DNA of 64,000 nucleotides from Oscillospiraceae bacterium. GTDB taxonomy: Bacteria; Bacillota; Clostridia; Oscillospirales; Oscillospiraceae. The notes under the pieces are model-generated. The model did no database searches. It worked only from the letters and a program-made list of their open reading frames with translations, and had not been told where the DNA came from. The stretch spans positions 45,887-109,886 of the forward strand of contig SVKX01000004.1 of NCBI GenBank assembly GCA_015068225.1, written 5' to 3'. Shown here piece after piece: positions 17,459 to 26,452 of this stretch. Position 1 is the stretch's first letter. Each line of letters starts with the position of its first letter. The position numbers were made by a program, and so were the translations under genes.

Positions 17459-18922
17459 CATACCGGAACCAACAGCCGGGACCGGTGTAGGCCGTGCAGA
17501 ATCAAAGACCTTGCTTACATCAAACAGATCTGCCAGCTTTTCCGGATGATGGAACATCCGGTATCCGTCAATATTTCGACGGGAAGCCCGGAAATAGGTG
17601 TCACCGATCTGGCACCAGGAGATCTTGGAGTCAACATTGAAGAAATAGCGATAACCGTCAGCATACAGCACGTTAAACTTTTCGTTTTCTGTGGTGTAAT
17701 TGCGGAAGCTGCCAATGTCAGAACCGTGGGGGAACAGGATAATATCTGTTTCGCCAATGATATATTCAACCGTATCTTCCCATTTGGTGGAATCCGCTTC
17801 CACCCGCTCCGGCGTCAGATTGCCGTAGGAGGGATGACCGTAGGAGTGGCTGGCAAGGATCCAGCCGTGGTCTTTCAGACACTGAGCAACGGCCTTTGCG
17901 TCTTCCACTTCTTTTTTGTATGCTTCTGTGCCCATGGCGGTTTCATAAGAAGGCTTGGTGCGGTAACCAAAAACGCCTTCATAGCCGGTTACACCCAGAA
18001 TTGCTCGCGCGCCGTGGTAGGAAAAATCGGGATGAGATTGAATAAACTTCTCCAGAACCGGAACCAGATCATAATCACCCACGGTTACATTGCCGTTGGC
18101 GTCCATGTATTCGCAGGTGGGAAATCCATCTTTACCAATAATGATGCGGCTGGCAAAGCCGTCGCCGTCTGTGCTGGCAAAGACCGGAGTCTCGTTCACA
18201 CCGCTTCCGGTACCGATCATATAGCCATAGTAGTTTACATCATCCTGACTTAGCAGAAAAGGTGTTTTTCCCTCGGGCAGTCGAATATTGCCGTACTCAA
18301 AATGGGCACCGTTTTCGTCTACCACTTCATATGCGATATCATAGGGGGATACCAGCACATACCCTTTGTCATACATGCTTTGCAGAATTGCCTCAAACTC
18401 CTTGATCGTTACCATGTAAAGATTGTAGCCATCCTGTTCATTATCTCCATCAAAGGCACGGGAGGGGTCAACAATCAGGGAATGGAAAAACAGATGGGTA
18501 ATATTGTCCAGATCCGCATAGGGAACCAGTTCCTTATCCAAAGCGGAATATTCATTTATCTTATCTGTTAAAGCCGCTTGATCCTCGTAGCCGGTAAAGG
18601 TTTGCAGCAGGGAAATTGCTCCCTTGTAGTCATAAGTGGCTGCCATGGCATCAGCTTTTTGAATCAACTCCTGAATCAGGGCGATGTTGACATCTTCTGT
18701 TGGCTGGGTGGTGCTGCTGCTGGCCTGAAGCTGAGGATCTGTCTGCACGGGAGGTTGCACCAGGGACGAAATGGATCGGACAGTAAAAGCAACCATGGTA
18801 ATGCAGCAGACAGAAAGGACTACCAGCATGACAGAAGGAAAATAACGGCGCATAAAACGCTGAAATTTGGAATGCTTGCGCCGCCTTGGGCGGCGTTGAG
18901 GCATAGACCGTTCGTAATCCAT
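17456..18922 (-). CDS. Membrane-anchored polysaccharide deacetylase (NodB domain)
   Basis: 488 residues. A basic N-terminus (MPQRRPRRRKHSKFQRFMRR) precedes one transmembrane helix (about 34-56), then a Ser/Thr-rich linker and a helical region to about 140. The NodB domain follows: the opening strand ITHLFFHSLIVDPS with a possible metal aspartate, the metal His pair in SHSYGHPSY (H-x3-H), and the late motif ILFPHGSDIG. The N-terminus stays inside and the domain outside, so it probably removes acetyl groups from peptidoglycan or another cell-surface polymer. Motif 1 is diverged (HSLIVD in place of TFDD), so activity is not certain. Start ATG 18922 behind GGAGG; single gene with its own promoter. 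Confidence 0.82.
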   Translation of the reverse strand: MDYERSMPQRRPRRRKHSKFQRFMRRYFPSVMLVVLSVCCITMVAFTVRSISSLVQPPVQTDPQLQASSSTTQPTEDVNIALIQELIQKADAMAATYDYKGAISLLQTFTGYEDQAALTDKINEYSALDKELVPYADLDNITHLFFHSLIVDPSRAFDGDNEQDGYNLYMVTIKEFEAILQSMYDKGYVLVSPYDIAYEVVDENGAHFEYGNIRLPEGKTPFLLSQDDVNYYGYMIGTGSGVNETPVFASTDGDGFASRIIIGKDGFPTCEYMDANGNVTVGDYDLVPVLEKFIQSHPDFSYHGARAILGVTGYEGVFGYRTKPSYETAMGTEAYKKEVEDAKAVAQCLKDHGWILASHSYGHPSYGNLTPERVEADSTKWEDTVEYIIGETDIILFPHGSDIGSFRNYTTENEKFNVLYADGYRYFFNVDSKISWCQIGDTYFRASRRNIDGYRMFHHPEKLADLFDVSKVFDSARPTPVPAVGSGM

Positions 18923-18954
18923 GTCAATGTCCTCCTTCGTGTATTTTTTAGAAT

Positions 18955-18983
18955 ATTATATCCTTGTTCTGCTTGTATTTCAA
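18955..18983 (-). promoter_or_regulatory. Promoter of the polysaccharide deacetylase gene
   Basis: Minus strand TTGAAA (18983-18978), 17-base spacer, TATAAT (18960-18955). Confidence 0.75.
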
Positions 18984-19034
18984 CACAATTTTAATCTATG
19001 CAAGGAAAGGGGTTGCCCGGAAAAAACGAATTCT

Positions 19035-19907
19035 TTATAGAATATTGGCTGTTAGGACGGAGAGAAAGCCGGGGTCTGTTCCGCAGCAGCCACCCAGAAG
19101 GGTAGCGCCATTTTTAGCACAATGTCGCATAATCTGCGTAAATTCCTCCGGAGCCATGGGGTAGTCGGCAATGCCGTTTTCGTTGATCACAGGCACACCT
19201 GCGTTGGGTTTGCAAAGCAGGGGACCATGAACGTATCTGCGCAATGCAGATACCAAATACGGTGTCATCATATCTGCAGCTACACAGTTGAAACCAACTG
19301 CCGCAGCACCTGCCTGCTCCAGTTCACGAAGCACAGGACCGGCCTCCATACCGGAATACAACGAGCCGTCTGGCATCATGGTAAAGCTGTACATGACAGC
19401 ACCTGCCTGCTCCAGCTCGGCGGCAGTCAAAATGGCCTCTGCTTCCTGAGGATACATCAAAGTTTCCGCTACAAGAAGGTCTGCGCCGCCATCAATCAGC
19501 CCCCGGATCTGGCGGCGGTAATTTTCCACCAGCAGGTCGAAATTCTGGGGGTCCCAGCTTTCGGTAAATGCGGCCAATGTGGTCAGATCACCGGCGATCA
19601 GGGTGTCCGGCGCTGCACTGCGGGACAGTGCCACAAGCTGAGCATTGATAGCTTCCGTCTGCTTATCCAAACACACCCGCTCCAGCGCAATTGGCTGCGC
19701 CTGAAATGTAGGCGCGTAGAGGATCTGCGCGCCGGCCTGTGCATATTGCCGCTGCAGGCAGACCAGAATATCCGGATGTGCCAGTACCCACTCTTCGGTG
19801 CAGGCGTCATTGGGCATACCTGCTTTTCGTAAGTTGGAGCCGGTGGCACCGTCAAGAAAACGAAGACCGCCTGCGATGCGTTTGTGAAACTGTTCTTTTG
19901 TGAGCAT
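19035..19907 (-). CDS. Homocysteine S-methyltransferase family protein (MetH N-terminal type)
   Basis: 290 residues from ATG 19907, which has AGAGGT upstream; an earlier in-frame ATG at 19937 lacks a good site. TIM-barrel zinc methyltransferase fold with DGATGSNLRKAG at the start and the zinc ligands in VGFNCVAAD and LLGGCCGTDP near the end. Such proteins move a methyl group to homocysteine from methylfolate, S-methylmethionine or methionine-type donors. No cobalamin or folate domain is attached here and no methionine gene is adjacent, so the donor is unknown. Confidence 0.85.
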   Translation of the reverse strand: MLTKEQFHKRIAGGLRFLDGATGSNLRKAGMPNDACTEEWVLAHPDILVCLQRQYAQAGAQILYAPTFQAQPIALERVCLDKQTEAINAQLVALSRSAAPDTLIAGDLTTLAAFTESWDPQNFDLLVENYRRQIRGLIDGGADLLVAETLMYPQEAEAILTAAELEQAGAVMYSFTMMPDGSLYSGMEAGPVLRELEQAGAAAVGFNCVAADMMTPYLVSALRRYVHGPLLCKPNAGVPVINENGIADYPMAPEEFTQIMRHCAKNGATLLGGCCGTDPGFLSVLTANIL

Positions 19908-19951
19908 GATCGCTACCTCTTTAGCTGACAATGGCAACTGTGTTTTTGACT

Positions 19952-19980
19952 ATTATATATGGTTTTCGGAAATAATGCAA
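19952..19980 (-). promoter_or_regulatory. Promoter of the homocysteine methyltransferase-like gene
   Basis: Minus strand TTGCAT (19980-19975), 17-base spacer, TATAAT (19957-19952). It lies 6 bases from the divergent promoter of the M29 gene. Confidence 0.7.
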
Positions 19981-19986
19981 CAAAGA

Positions 19987-20015
19987 TTGACGGAAGCAAA
20001 CGAATCTGTTATGAT
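19987..20015 (+). promoter_or_regulatory. Promoter of the M29 aminopeptidase gene
   Basis: TTGACG at 19987-19992, TATGAT at 20010-20015, 17-base spacer. Confidence 0.7.
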
Positions 20016-20045
20016 ATGGGAAATAAAAGCAAAGGGAGAAGCACT

Positions 20046-21269
20046 ATGAAAAAGACTGTTTTGAGAGAATATGCCAAACTCATCGTCCGCTGCGGTGTCA
20101 ATGTGCAAAAAGGACAGGAGGTCATGGTCTATGCAGATCTGGATCAGCCTGAATTTGTTCAGATGGTAGTGGAAGAAGCCTACAAGGCAAAGGCAAAAAA
20201 GGTCATCGTGGAATGGAATTATCAGCCTCTTGGTAAGATCCATGTACGCTATCAATCTGTAAAAACCATGGGCACTGTTTTGGAATGGCAGAAAGCCCGC
20301 CGGCAGCATATGGTAGATACCGTGCCTTGCCGGATTCATCTGATTTCCGAGGATCCTGACGGACTCAAGGGCATGAATATGGCAAAGATGGCGAAGGCCA
20401 GACAGATGTCCTATCCCATTCTCAAGCCTTATGCCGACCAGCTGGAGGGCAAGCAGCAGTGGTGTATCGCAGCTGTCCCCGGTGCTGCCTGGGCGAAAAA
20501 GGTGTTCCCCGGTCTTCCCAGAGGCAAGGCAATGGAAAAGCTGTGGGAGGCGATCCTGTCTACCTCCCGTGTGACCGATGATCCTGTCAAGGCATGGGAG
20601 GAGCATAATGCCGACCTGAAGGCGCGATGCGATTATCTGAACAGTCTGGGCATCGAATCCCTGCATTATACCGCGGACAATGGCACAGATCTGACTGTTG
20701 GCATGATCCCCGAAGCTATCTTCTGCGGCGGCGGTGAGGTCAGCCGGCAGGGCATCTTCTTCAATCCCAACATTCCCACAGAGGAATGCTTTATTTCCCC
20801 TATGAAGGGCAAGGCGGAAGGTATTGTTTATTCTACAAAGCCTCTTTCCTATCAGGGGCAGCTTATTGAAAACTTCTCTATCCGCTTTGAAAACGGAAAG
20901 GCTGTGGAAGCCAAGGCAGAGAAGGGTGAGGAACTGCTCAATACCATGATCTCCATGGATGAGGGCGCTGCTTATCTTGGCGAGTGTGCGCTGGTACCTC
21001 AGGCAAGCCCTATTTGCCAGAGCGGACTCCTTTTCTACAACACCCTGTTTGACGAAAATGCGGCCTGCCATCTGGCGCTGGGCATGGGTTTTGCGGATAC
21101 CATCCGGGATCATCATAATAAAACTTTGGAGGAGTGCCGGGAGCTGGGTGTCAACGATTCTATGATCCATGAGGACTTTATGATCGGCTGCGATACCATG
21201 AATATTGATGCTGTTACCCGGGACGGAAAAGTGGTTCCCATCTTCCGGGGTGGCAACTGGGCATTTTGA
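20046..21269 (+). CDS. M29 family metallo-aminopeptidase
   Basis: 407 residues from ATG 20046 (GGGAGAAG upstream). Typical M29 features: EYAKLIVRCGVNVQKGQEVMVYAD at the N-terminus, metal-site residues around GIFFNPNIPTEECFISP (catalytic E), and the C-terminal HLALGMGFADTI...DFMIGCDTMNIDAV with metal His/Asp. Members are cytoplasmic dimeric aminopeptidases using two divalent metals, with broad substrate range. Likely a peptide-recycling enzyme; stands alone. Confidence 0.9.
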   Translation: MKKTVLREYAKLIVRCGVNVQKGQEVMVYADLDQPEFVQMVVEEAYKAKAKKVIVEWNYQPLGKIHVRYQSVKTMGTVLEWQKARRQHMVDTVPCRIHLISEDPDGLKGMNMAKMAKARQMSYPILKPYADQLEGKQQWCIAAVPGAAWAKKVFPGLPRGKAMEKLWEAILSTSRVTDDPVKAWEEHNADLKARCDYLNSLGIESLHYTADNGTDLTVGMIPEAIFCGGGEVSRQGIFFNPNIPTEECFISPMKGKAEGIVYSTKPLSYQGQLIENFSIRFENGKAVEAKAEKGEELLNTMISMDEGAAYLGECALVPQASPICQSGLLFYNTLFDENAACHLALGMGFADTIRDHHNKTLEECRELGVNDSMIHEDFMIGCDTMNIDAVTRDGKVVPIFRGGNWAF

Positions 21270-21302
21270 TTGACAAAAAAGAAAGAAATACGAAAAAAAC
21301 AC

Positions 21303-21331
21303 TTGCAATTCCCGTTGGGATATGTTATGAT
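21303..21331 (+). promoter_or_regulatory. Promoter of rpmE, with a short leader hairpin
   Basis: TTGCAA at 21303-21308 and TATGAT at 21326-21331, 17-base spacer. The 60-base leader has a hairpin, AGGG (21355-21358) with CCCT (21367-21370), ahead of the ribosome site. Ribosomal protein L31 mRNAs often carry autoregulatory leaders; that this is one is inference. Confidence 0.6.
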
Positions 21332-21398
21332 ATCCGGGCGATTAAAGATTGCTTAGGGTCACTGCGCCCTTTTACATGAGAAGAAAGAGGTGAACAAC

Positions 21399-21599
21399 AT
21401 GAAGGAAGGTATCCATCCCAATTACGAACAGACTACGATTCGCTGTGCCTGTGGCAACGTCTTTACGACTGGTTCCACCAAGAAGGACATCCGCGTTGAG
21501 ATCTGCTCCAAGTGCCACCCTTTCTATACCGGCAAGCAGAAGCTGGTTGACACCGGTGGACGGGTTGATCGGTTCAACAAGAGATTTGGTCTGAAGTAA
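21399..21599 (+). CDS. rpmE: 50S ribosomal protein L31 (zinc-binding form)
   Basis: 66 residues, the usual length. It keeps the cysteines of the zinc form (CACG and [10 protein letters not shown]), so it is the L31 type used when zinc is available. ATG 21399 has AGAGGTG upstream. Followed by a strong terminator. Confidence 0.96.
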   Translation: MKEGIHPNYEQTTIRCACGNVFTTGSTKKDIRVEICSKCHPFYTGKQKLVDTGGRVDRFNKRFGLK

Positions 21600-21603
21600 G
21601 AGC

Positions 21604-21640
21604 AAAGTCCGCACTGCGAAAAAGTAGTGCGGACTTTTTG
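21604..21640 (+). terminator. Intrinsic terminator after rpmE
   Basis: AAAGTCCGCACT (21604-21615) pairs with AGTGCGGACTTT (21626-21637), followed by T. Confidence 0.92.
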
Positions 21641-21719
21641 TGCATTTTTGAAAAAAACTGTCCGTACAGCGCAGTTTGTGGTATAATATAAGGTAGAATT
21701 TAAGTCAGTCGGAGGATGT

Positions 21720-22985
21720 ATGGACAACTGCTTTGAAAAACAAATTGAGCGGGCGGTTCTGGTGGGATTAAATGCGGATTGCTTTGGACCGGAGCAGACA
21801 GCTTCAGATGCATCGCTGGAGGAACTGGAAGCGCTTTTGGAAACTGCCGGCGGTTTTTGCACCGGTAAGATCCTGCAAAACCGCCACACGCCGGATCCCC
21901 ATAGTTTTATCGGCGAGGGAAAGGCACAGGAGGTCAGAATGCTGGCAGAGGCCACCGGCTGTACCATGGTGGTATTTGATAACGAGCTTTCTCCCGGAAA
22001 TATACGTGCCCTTGAAGAGATTATCGGATTACCTGTGTTGGATCGCAGCGCACTGATTCTGGATATTTTTGCCCAGCGGGCAAAGACCAAGGAGGGTCGG
22101 TTGCAGGTAGAGCTAGCCCAGTACCAATACCTGCTTCCCAGACTTTCCGGTATGGGTAAAAGTCTGTCCCGGCAGGGCGGCGGTATCGGCACAAGAGGTC
22201 CGGGTGAAACCAAGCTGGAAACTGACCGGCGTCATATTCGAGAGCGGATCACCAGACTGAAGTCCGAGATCGAGCAGGTCCGGCAGGTCCGCAGCGTTCA
22301 GCGGGAACGGCGGATGAAGAATTCCGTTCCGGTGGTTGCCATTGTGGGCTATACCAATGCAGGCAAATCCACACTGTTGAACAAGCTGACGGATGCGGGG
22401 ATCCCTGCCAATAACCGCCTGTTTGATACTCTGGATACCACATCCCGTCAGCTCAGTGTATCGGATAATCTGGATGTGATCCTGACGGATACTGTTGGCT
22501 TTATTGCCAAGCTCCCTCACCATCTTGTGGATGCTTTTCGGGCGACGCTGGAGGAACTGGAGTATGCTGACCTTTTGCTTCATGTGATCGATTCTGCAGA
22601 TCCGGATCGGGAGGAGCATATCGCGGTTGTAGACCGCCTGATATCCAAGCTCTCCAAACCCGGTACCCCGGTGCTGCGTTGCTATAATAAGGCGGATCTT
22701 GTGGAAATAACCGATATTCCCACGGGAAAAGATGTTGTGGCAGTTTCTGCCGCAAAAGGCACAGGCATGGAAATGCTGCTGGATGCCATTGAAAGGACGT
22801 TGGATCAGGGCCGGCATCACATCATTGTTACACTTCCATACTCTATGGGCGGAATGGTGGATACGCTGCATTCCACAGCGCAGGTCCTTAGTGTGGATTA
22901 TACGTCCGAGGGAATCGCGGTTGAGACCATTGTAGATCCGATCCTGTACGGAAGACTGAAAGAGTATATTACAAAGGAGTGCTGA
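21720..22985 (+). CDS. hflX: Ribosome-associated GTPase HflX
   Basis: 421 residues. N-terminal HflX domain (about 1-170) with the family block GGGIGTRGPGETKLETDRR, a coiled linker, then the G domain: G1 GYTNAGKSTL, G3 DTVGF, G4 NKAD and G5 VSAAKG. HflX splits stalled or hibernating 70S ribosomes. The start at 21720 is only 4 bases from GGAGG (21711-21715), shorter than usual, but there is no better in-frame start nearby. A TATAAT at 21682-21687 is a likely -10. Confidence 0.93.
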   Translation: MDNCFEKQIERAVLVGLNADCFGPEQTASDASLEELEALLETAGGFCTGKILQNRHTPDPHSFIGEGKAQEVRMLAEATGCTMVVFDNELSPGNIRALEEIIGLPVLDRSALILDIFAQRAKTKEGRLQVELAQYQYLLPRLSGMGKSLSRQGGGIGTRGPGETKLETDRRHIRERITRLKSEIEQVRQVRSVQRERRMKNSVPVVAIVGYTNAGKSTLLNKLTDAGIPANNRLFDTLDTTSRQLSVSDNLDVILTDTVGFIAKLPHHLVDAFRATLEELEYADLLLHVIDSADPDREEHIAVVDRLISKLSKPGTPVLRCYNKADLVEITDIPTGKDVVAVSAAKGTGMEMLLDAIERTLDQGRHHIIVTLPYSMGGMVDTLHSTAQVLSVDYTSEGIAVETIVDPILYGRLKEYITKEC

Positions 22986-22989
22986 GCAC

Positions 22990-23634
22990 TTGGAGGAGTA
23001 CCTGATCCCGACACAGTTCGGCGAGGATGTTTTCATTGAAAAGAAATCCCGTTTCATTGGCAGAGTCTGGCCGGTTGAGACTGAGGAAGAGGCGCTGGAA
23101 AAGATCCAGCAGATGAAAAAGCAGCATTACGATGCCACCCACAACTGCTGGGCCTATATTATCAAGGACGGTGCTGTTCGGTTCTCCGATGATGGCGAGC
23201 CCGGTGGAACAGCTGGTATGCCTATGCTGCAGGTGCTGCAACGGGAGGGGCTTTTTAATGTGGTCTGTGTGGTGACCCGGTATTTTGGCGGTGTGCTCCT
23301 TGGCGCAGGCGGTCTGGTGCGCGCCTACACAAAAGGTGCCAAGATCGCAGTGGACGCTGGAGGAAAATCCATGAAACGAGTGTGGAGCGTGGTGTATGTT
23401 CCATGCCCCTACAGCTATTATGACCGGGTAAAGCTGGAGGTTGCTGCCTTTGGCGGTATTATCCGCAGCACAGATTTTGGGGCTGAGGTGGAGCTGGAAA
23501 TATTGCTTCCCCAAGCGCAAGCACAGCCGTTTTTGGATAAACTTATAGATTTAAGCGCGGCTGTTATTGAGGGAATGGAAACGGGGCAGGAATACCGTGC
23601 GTTTCCCATACAGCAAGAAAATTCACAACCTTAG
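22990..23634 (+). CDS. YigZ/IMPACT family protein
   Basis: 214 residues from TTG 22990 with AAGGAG at 22974-22979. The N-terminal UPF0029/IMPACT domain has KSRFIGRVWPVETEEEAL, THNCWAYI, FSDDGEPGGTAGMPML and TRYFGGVLLGAGGLVRAY; a ferredoxin-like C-terminal DUF1949 domain follows. The family is linked to translation and amino-acid starvation responses (IMPACT in eukaryotes), but the bacterial role is unclear. It sits 4 bases behind hflX, fitting a ribosome-related unit. Confidence 0.9.
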   Translation: MEEYLIPTQFGEDVFIEKKSRFIGRVWPVETEEEALEKIQQMKKQHYDATHNCWAYIIKDGAVRFSDDGEPGGTAGMPMLQVLQREGLFNVVCVVTRYFGGVLLGAGGLVRAYTKGAKIAVDAGGKSMKRVWSVVYVPCPYSYYDRVKLEVAAFGGIIRSTDFGAEVELEILLPQAQAQPFLDKLIDLSAAVIEGMETGQEYRAFPIQQENSQP

Positions 23635-23645
23635 GAGGTGCGTGT

Positions 23646-24659
23646 ATGACCATACGGGAAGAACTGGAATATCAGGAGCATAAACGCCTGAATCCCTTGG
23701 CAGCATTCTCTGATCGGAGCAAGGGCCGTCCCTTTGGGGATAAGGAGCGGGAACTGGATGTGCGCACCTGCTATCAGCGGGATACCGACCGGATCGTACA
23801 TAGTAAGTCGTTTCGTCGGCTCATGCACAAGACACAGGTCTTTTTGCAGCCGGAGGGAGATCACTACCGTACGAGAATGACCCATACACTGGAAGTCGCC
23901 CGCATTGCCCAGACCATTACTCGGGCGTTGGGCTTGAATGAAGATCTGGCTGAGGCGATTGCCATGGGACACGATCTGGGACATACCCCCTTCGGCCATG
24001 CCGGTGAGGATGCTCTTTCCCAATGTTTGGGAAAGCCCTTCCGCCACAATGAGCAGAGCCTTCGGGTGGTGGACGTGCTGGAAAATGACGGCGCGGGACT
24101 AAATCTGACCTATGAGGTGCGCATGGGGATTTTGGGCCATACTGGTGACCGGATCCCGGAGACACTGGAGGGCCAGGTGGTTCGCAGGAGCGATCAGATC
24201 GCTTATGTCAATCACGATATTGACGATGCTATCCGTGCGGGGATTCTCTCCAATGAGGATATTCCGAAAGCCATTTCGGATGTTCTTGGCACAAGCCATA
24301 GACAACGGATCGACACATTGGTGTGTGATGCCATTTTAACTTCCCGTGAGGCCGGGGCAATTTGTCTGTCACCTTCGGTGGATCAGGCACTTAAGGACCT
24401 GCGGAGCTTCATGTTTGAACGGGTGTACCGTAATCCGGTTGCAAAGGGTGAGGAAGTCAAGGCAAAGGCCATGCTGACCCAACTCTTTGAGTATTATATC
24501 GCCCATCCGGAGCAGCTTCCGGAGGATTTTCATCCCCAGATGAGTTTCGATGGTTTGGAGCGAACGGTCTGCGATTACATTGCCGGAATGACGGATAACT
24601 ACGCGGTAGATAAATATACAGAGATTTTTATCCCGGCGGGTTGGCAAGTCCGGGGATAA
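23646..24659 (+). CDS. dGTPase-like HD-domain triphosphohydrolase
   Basis: 337 residues with HD metal-site elements in order: RMTHTLEVARIAQTI (H), AIAMGHDLGHTPFGHAGE (HD plus flanking H), and VNHDIDDAIRAGIL (D). The N-terminus has FRRLMHKTQVFLQPEGDHYR, typical of the Dgt/SAMHD-like family. Removes triphosphate from deoxynucleoside triphosphates, dGTP in the best-known members; substrate here is inferred. ATG 23646 follows AGGAGG. The dnaG promoter lies in its last codons. Confidence 0.9.
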   Translation: MTIREELEYQEHKRLNPLAAFSDRSKGRPFGDKERELDVRTCYQRDTDRIVHSKSFRRLMHKTQVFLQPEGDHYRTRMTHTLEVARIAQTITRALGLNEDLAEAIAMGHDLGHTPFGHAGEDALSQCLGKPFRHNEQSLRVVDVLENDGAGLNLTYEVRMGILGHTGDRIPETLEGQVVRRSDQIAYVNHDIDDAIRAGILSNEDIPKAISDVLGTSHRQRIDTLVCDAILTSREAGAICLSPSVDQALKDLRSFMFERVYRNPVAKGEEVKAKAMLTQLFEYYIAHPEQLPEDFHPQMSFDGLERTVCDYIAGMTDNYAVDKYTEIFIPAGWQVRG

Positions 24660-24670
24660 TGTGATATAAT
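24641..24670 (+). promoter_or_regulatory. Promoter of the dnaG operon, partly inside the dGTPase gene
   Basis: TTGGCA at 24641-24646 and TATAAT at 24665-24670, 18-base spacer. Confidence 0.7.
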
Positions 24671-24700
24671 GCATAGATAACGGAAAGGAGGGACAGAAAA

Positions 24701-26452
24701 ATGGCATTTCCCCCGTCATTTATTGACGAATTGGTGGCCCGCAATCCTATTGAGGATGTGGTTGGACAGCATGTAAATTTAAGACGATCCGGAGCCAATT
24801 TGTTTGGCCTTTGTCCTTTCCACGGGGAAAAGACGGCCTCTTTTTCTGTGTCTCCGGATAAGGGGATTTATTATTGCTTCGGCTGTCATAAAGGCGGCGG
24901 TGTCATCAATTTCCAGATGGAAGTGGAGGGACTTAGCTATCCCGATGCCGTCCGCGCCCTAGCCAAAAGGGTAGGCATGGAAGTGCCGGAGGACGAGCAG
25001 TACCAGAGCCGGTATCGCGCCCAGGAGCGCCTTTGGGCCCTCCACAAGGAGGCTGCACGGTTTTTCCACAGCCAGCTTTACGCGCCCGTTGGAGCCCATG
25101 CGCTGCAGTACGCTTTGGGCAGAGGAATGTCCAAGTCGATTTTAACAACCTTTGGTGTTGGCTATGCGCCGGACACCTGGGATGCATTGACAAAGGCAAT
25201 GCGCGCTAAGGGATATACGGACGACGAGCTGAAGGAATCTGGTCTTGTTACAGTTTCACAGAAAAACGGAAATCTGTTTGACCGTTTCCGTGACCGGCTT
25301 ATGTTTCCGATTATTGATGTGCGGGGAAATGTGATTGCCTTTGGCGGTCGCACACTGAAAAATGATAAGGATACTGCCAAGTATTTGAATTCTCCTGAAT
25401 CACTTATCTTCAATAAGCGCAAAAATCTGTTTGGTCTGAATCTCGCGAAAAAGAGCAAGCAGGGAAGTCTACTTCTGGTAGAAGGCAATATTGATGTGGT
25501 GGCACTGCACCAATATGGCTTTGACAATGCGGTAGCATCTTTGGGGACAAGCCTGACAGAAGAGCAGGCGGCGCTGATCGCCCGGTATGCAGATCAGGTG
25601 GTGCTGTTGTATGACGGCGACGCAGCCGGACAGAATGCTACCCAGCGCGCCATTCCCATTTTGGAAAAGGCGGGCTTGCAGGTCAAGGTGCTTCAAATGC
25701 GCGATGCCAAGGATCCGGATGAATTCCTGAAGAAATTTGGCGCCGACAGATTTAAGCTGCTGCTGGAGGAATCCTCCAACCGAGTGGAATATCAGCTCAA
25801 CTCCATTCGCAGGCAGTTTGACCTTCGTCAGGATGATCAAAGGGTCAAGTTTCTTCAGCAATGCGCCGATTTAATAAGCAGCCTTGGCAGTCCTGTTCAG
25901 CAGGAGGTTTATGGGCACCGGGTAGCTGAGGAAGCTAAGATCAGCTATGATACCATGAAGCTGGAGATCGAGAAGGCAAACAAGCGCAGAGTTTATCGCC
26001 AAAAAAAGCGCCAGGAAGCGGTGGATTTAGCGCCAGCCAAGGCGCTGCAGCCTAAAAGCAAGACAATTCGTTATGATAATATGAAATCTGCCATGGCAGA
26101 AGAAGGTGTGCTTGCCCTGATTTTGCGGGAGCCTGCGCTTTTGGACCGTTCCAAGAGTCTGACGCAGGAGGCGTTTTCCTCCCCGCTTCTGGGGCGGGTA
26201 TATGGTCAGCTTCTTAACCGCTTTCAAAAAGGACAGGAGGTCTCTCTTGCGGTGCTGGAGGATCTTTCTTCCGAGGAAATGTCGCATGTCACCGGAATCC
26301 TGCACCGTAATCAGGGGCCGGTCAACGAACAGGCCTTTGACGATTGTATTCGCAGGATCCTGGCGGAGCATCAGGCAAACTGTGTATCCTCTGAGGAGGA
26401 CCTGCTTGCCTATCAGAACAAGCTAAAAGAAAGAAAAGGATTGAAAGCATGA
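24701..26452 (+). CDS. dnaG: DNA primase
   Basis: 583 residues. N-terminal zinc-binding domain (about 39-62: CPFHGEKTASFSVSPDKGIYYCFGCH), then the catalytic core with Toprim elements LLVEGNIDVVALHQYG (E) and VVLLYDGDAAGQNA (DxD), and a C-terminal helicase-interaction region from about 440. Makes RNA primers for replication. It overlaps the sigma factor gene by four bases: this is the macromolecular-synthesis arrangement dnaG-rpoD. Confidence 0.96.
   Translation: MAFPPSFIDELVARNPIEDVVGQHVNLRRSGANLFGLCPFHGEKTASFSVSPDKGIYYCFGCHKGGGVINFQMEVEGLSYPDAVRALAKRVGMEVPEDEQYQSRYRAQERLWALHKEAARFFHSQLYAPVGAHALQYALGRGMSKSILTTFGVGYAPDTWDALTKAMRAKGYTDDELKESGLVTVSQKNGNLFDRFRDRLMFPIIDVRGNVIAFGGRTLKNDKDTAKYLNSPESLIFNKRKNLFGLNLAKKSKQGSLLLVEGNIDVVALHQYGFDNAVASLGTSLTEEQAALIARYADQVVLLYDGDAAGQNATQRAIPILEKAGLQVKVLQMRDAKDPDEFLKKFGADRFKLLLEESSNRVEYQLNSIRRQFDLRQDDQRVKFLQQCADLISSLGSPVQQEVYGHRVAEEAKISYDTMKLEIEKANKRRVYRQKKRQEAVDLAPAKALQPKSKTIRYDNMKSAMAEEGVLALILREPALLDRSKSLTQEAFSSPLLGRVYGQLLNRFQKGQEVSLAVLEDLSSEEMSHVTGILHRNQGPVNEQAFDDCIRRILAEHQANCVSSEEDLLAYQNKLKERKGLKA

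Noticed and set aside
19953..21308. 451-codon minus-strand frame opposite the M29 aminopeptidase
   Set aside because: Shadow frame, no motif, covers the plus-strand promoter.
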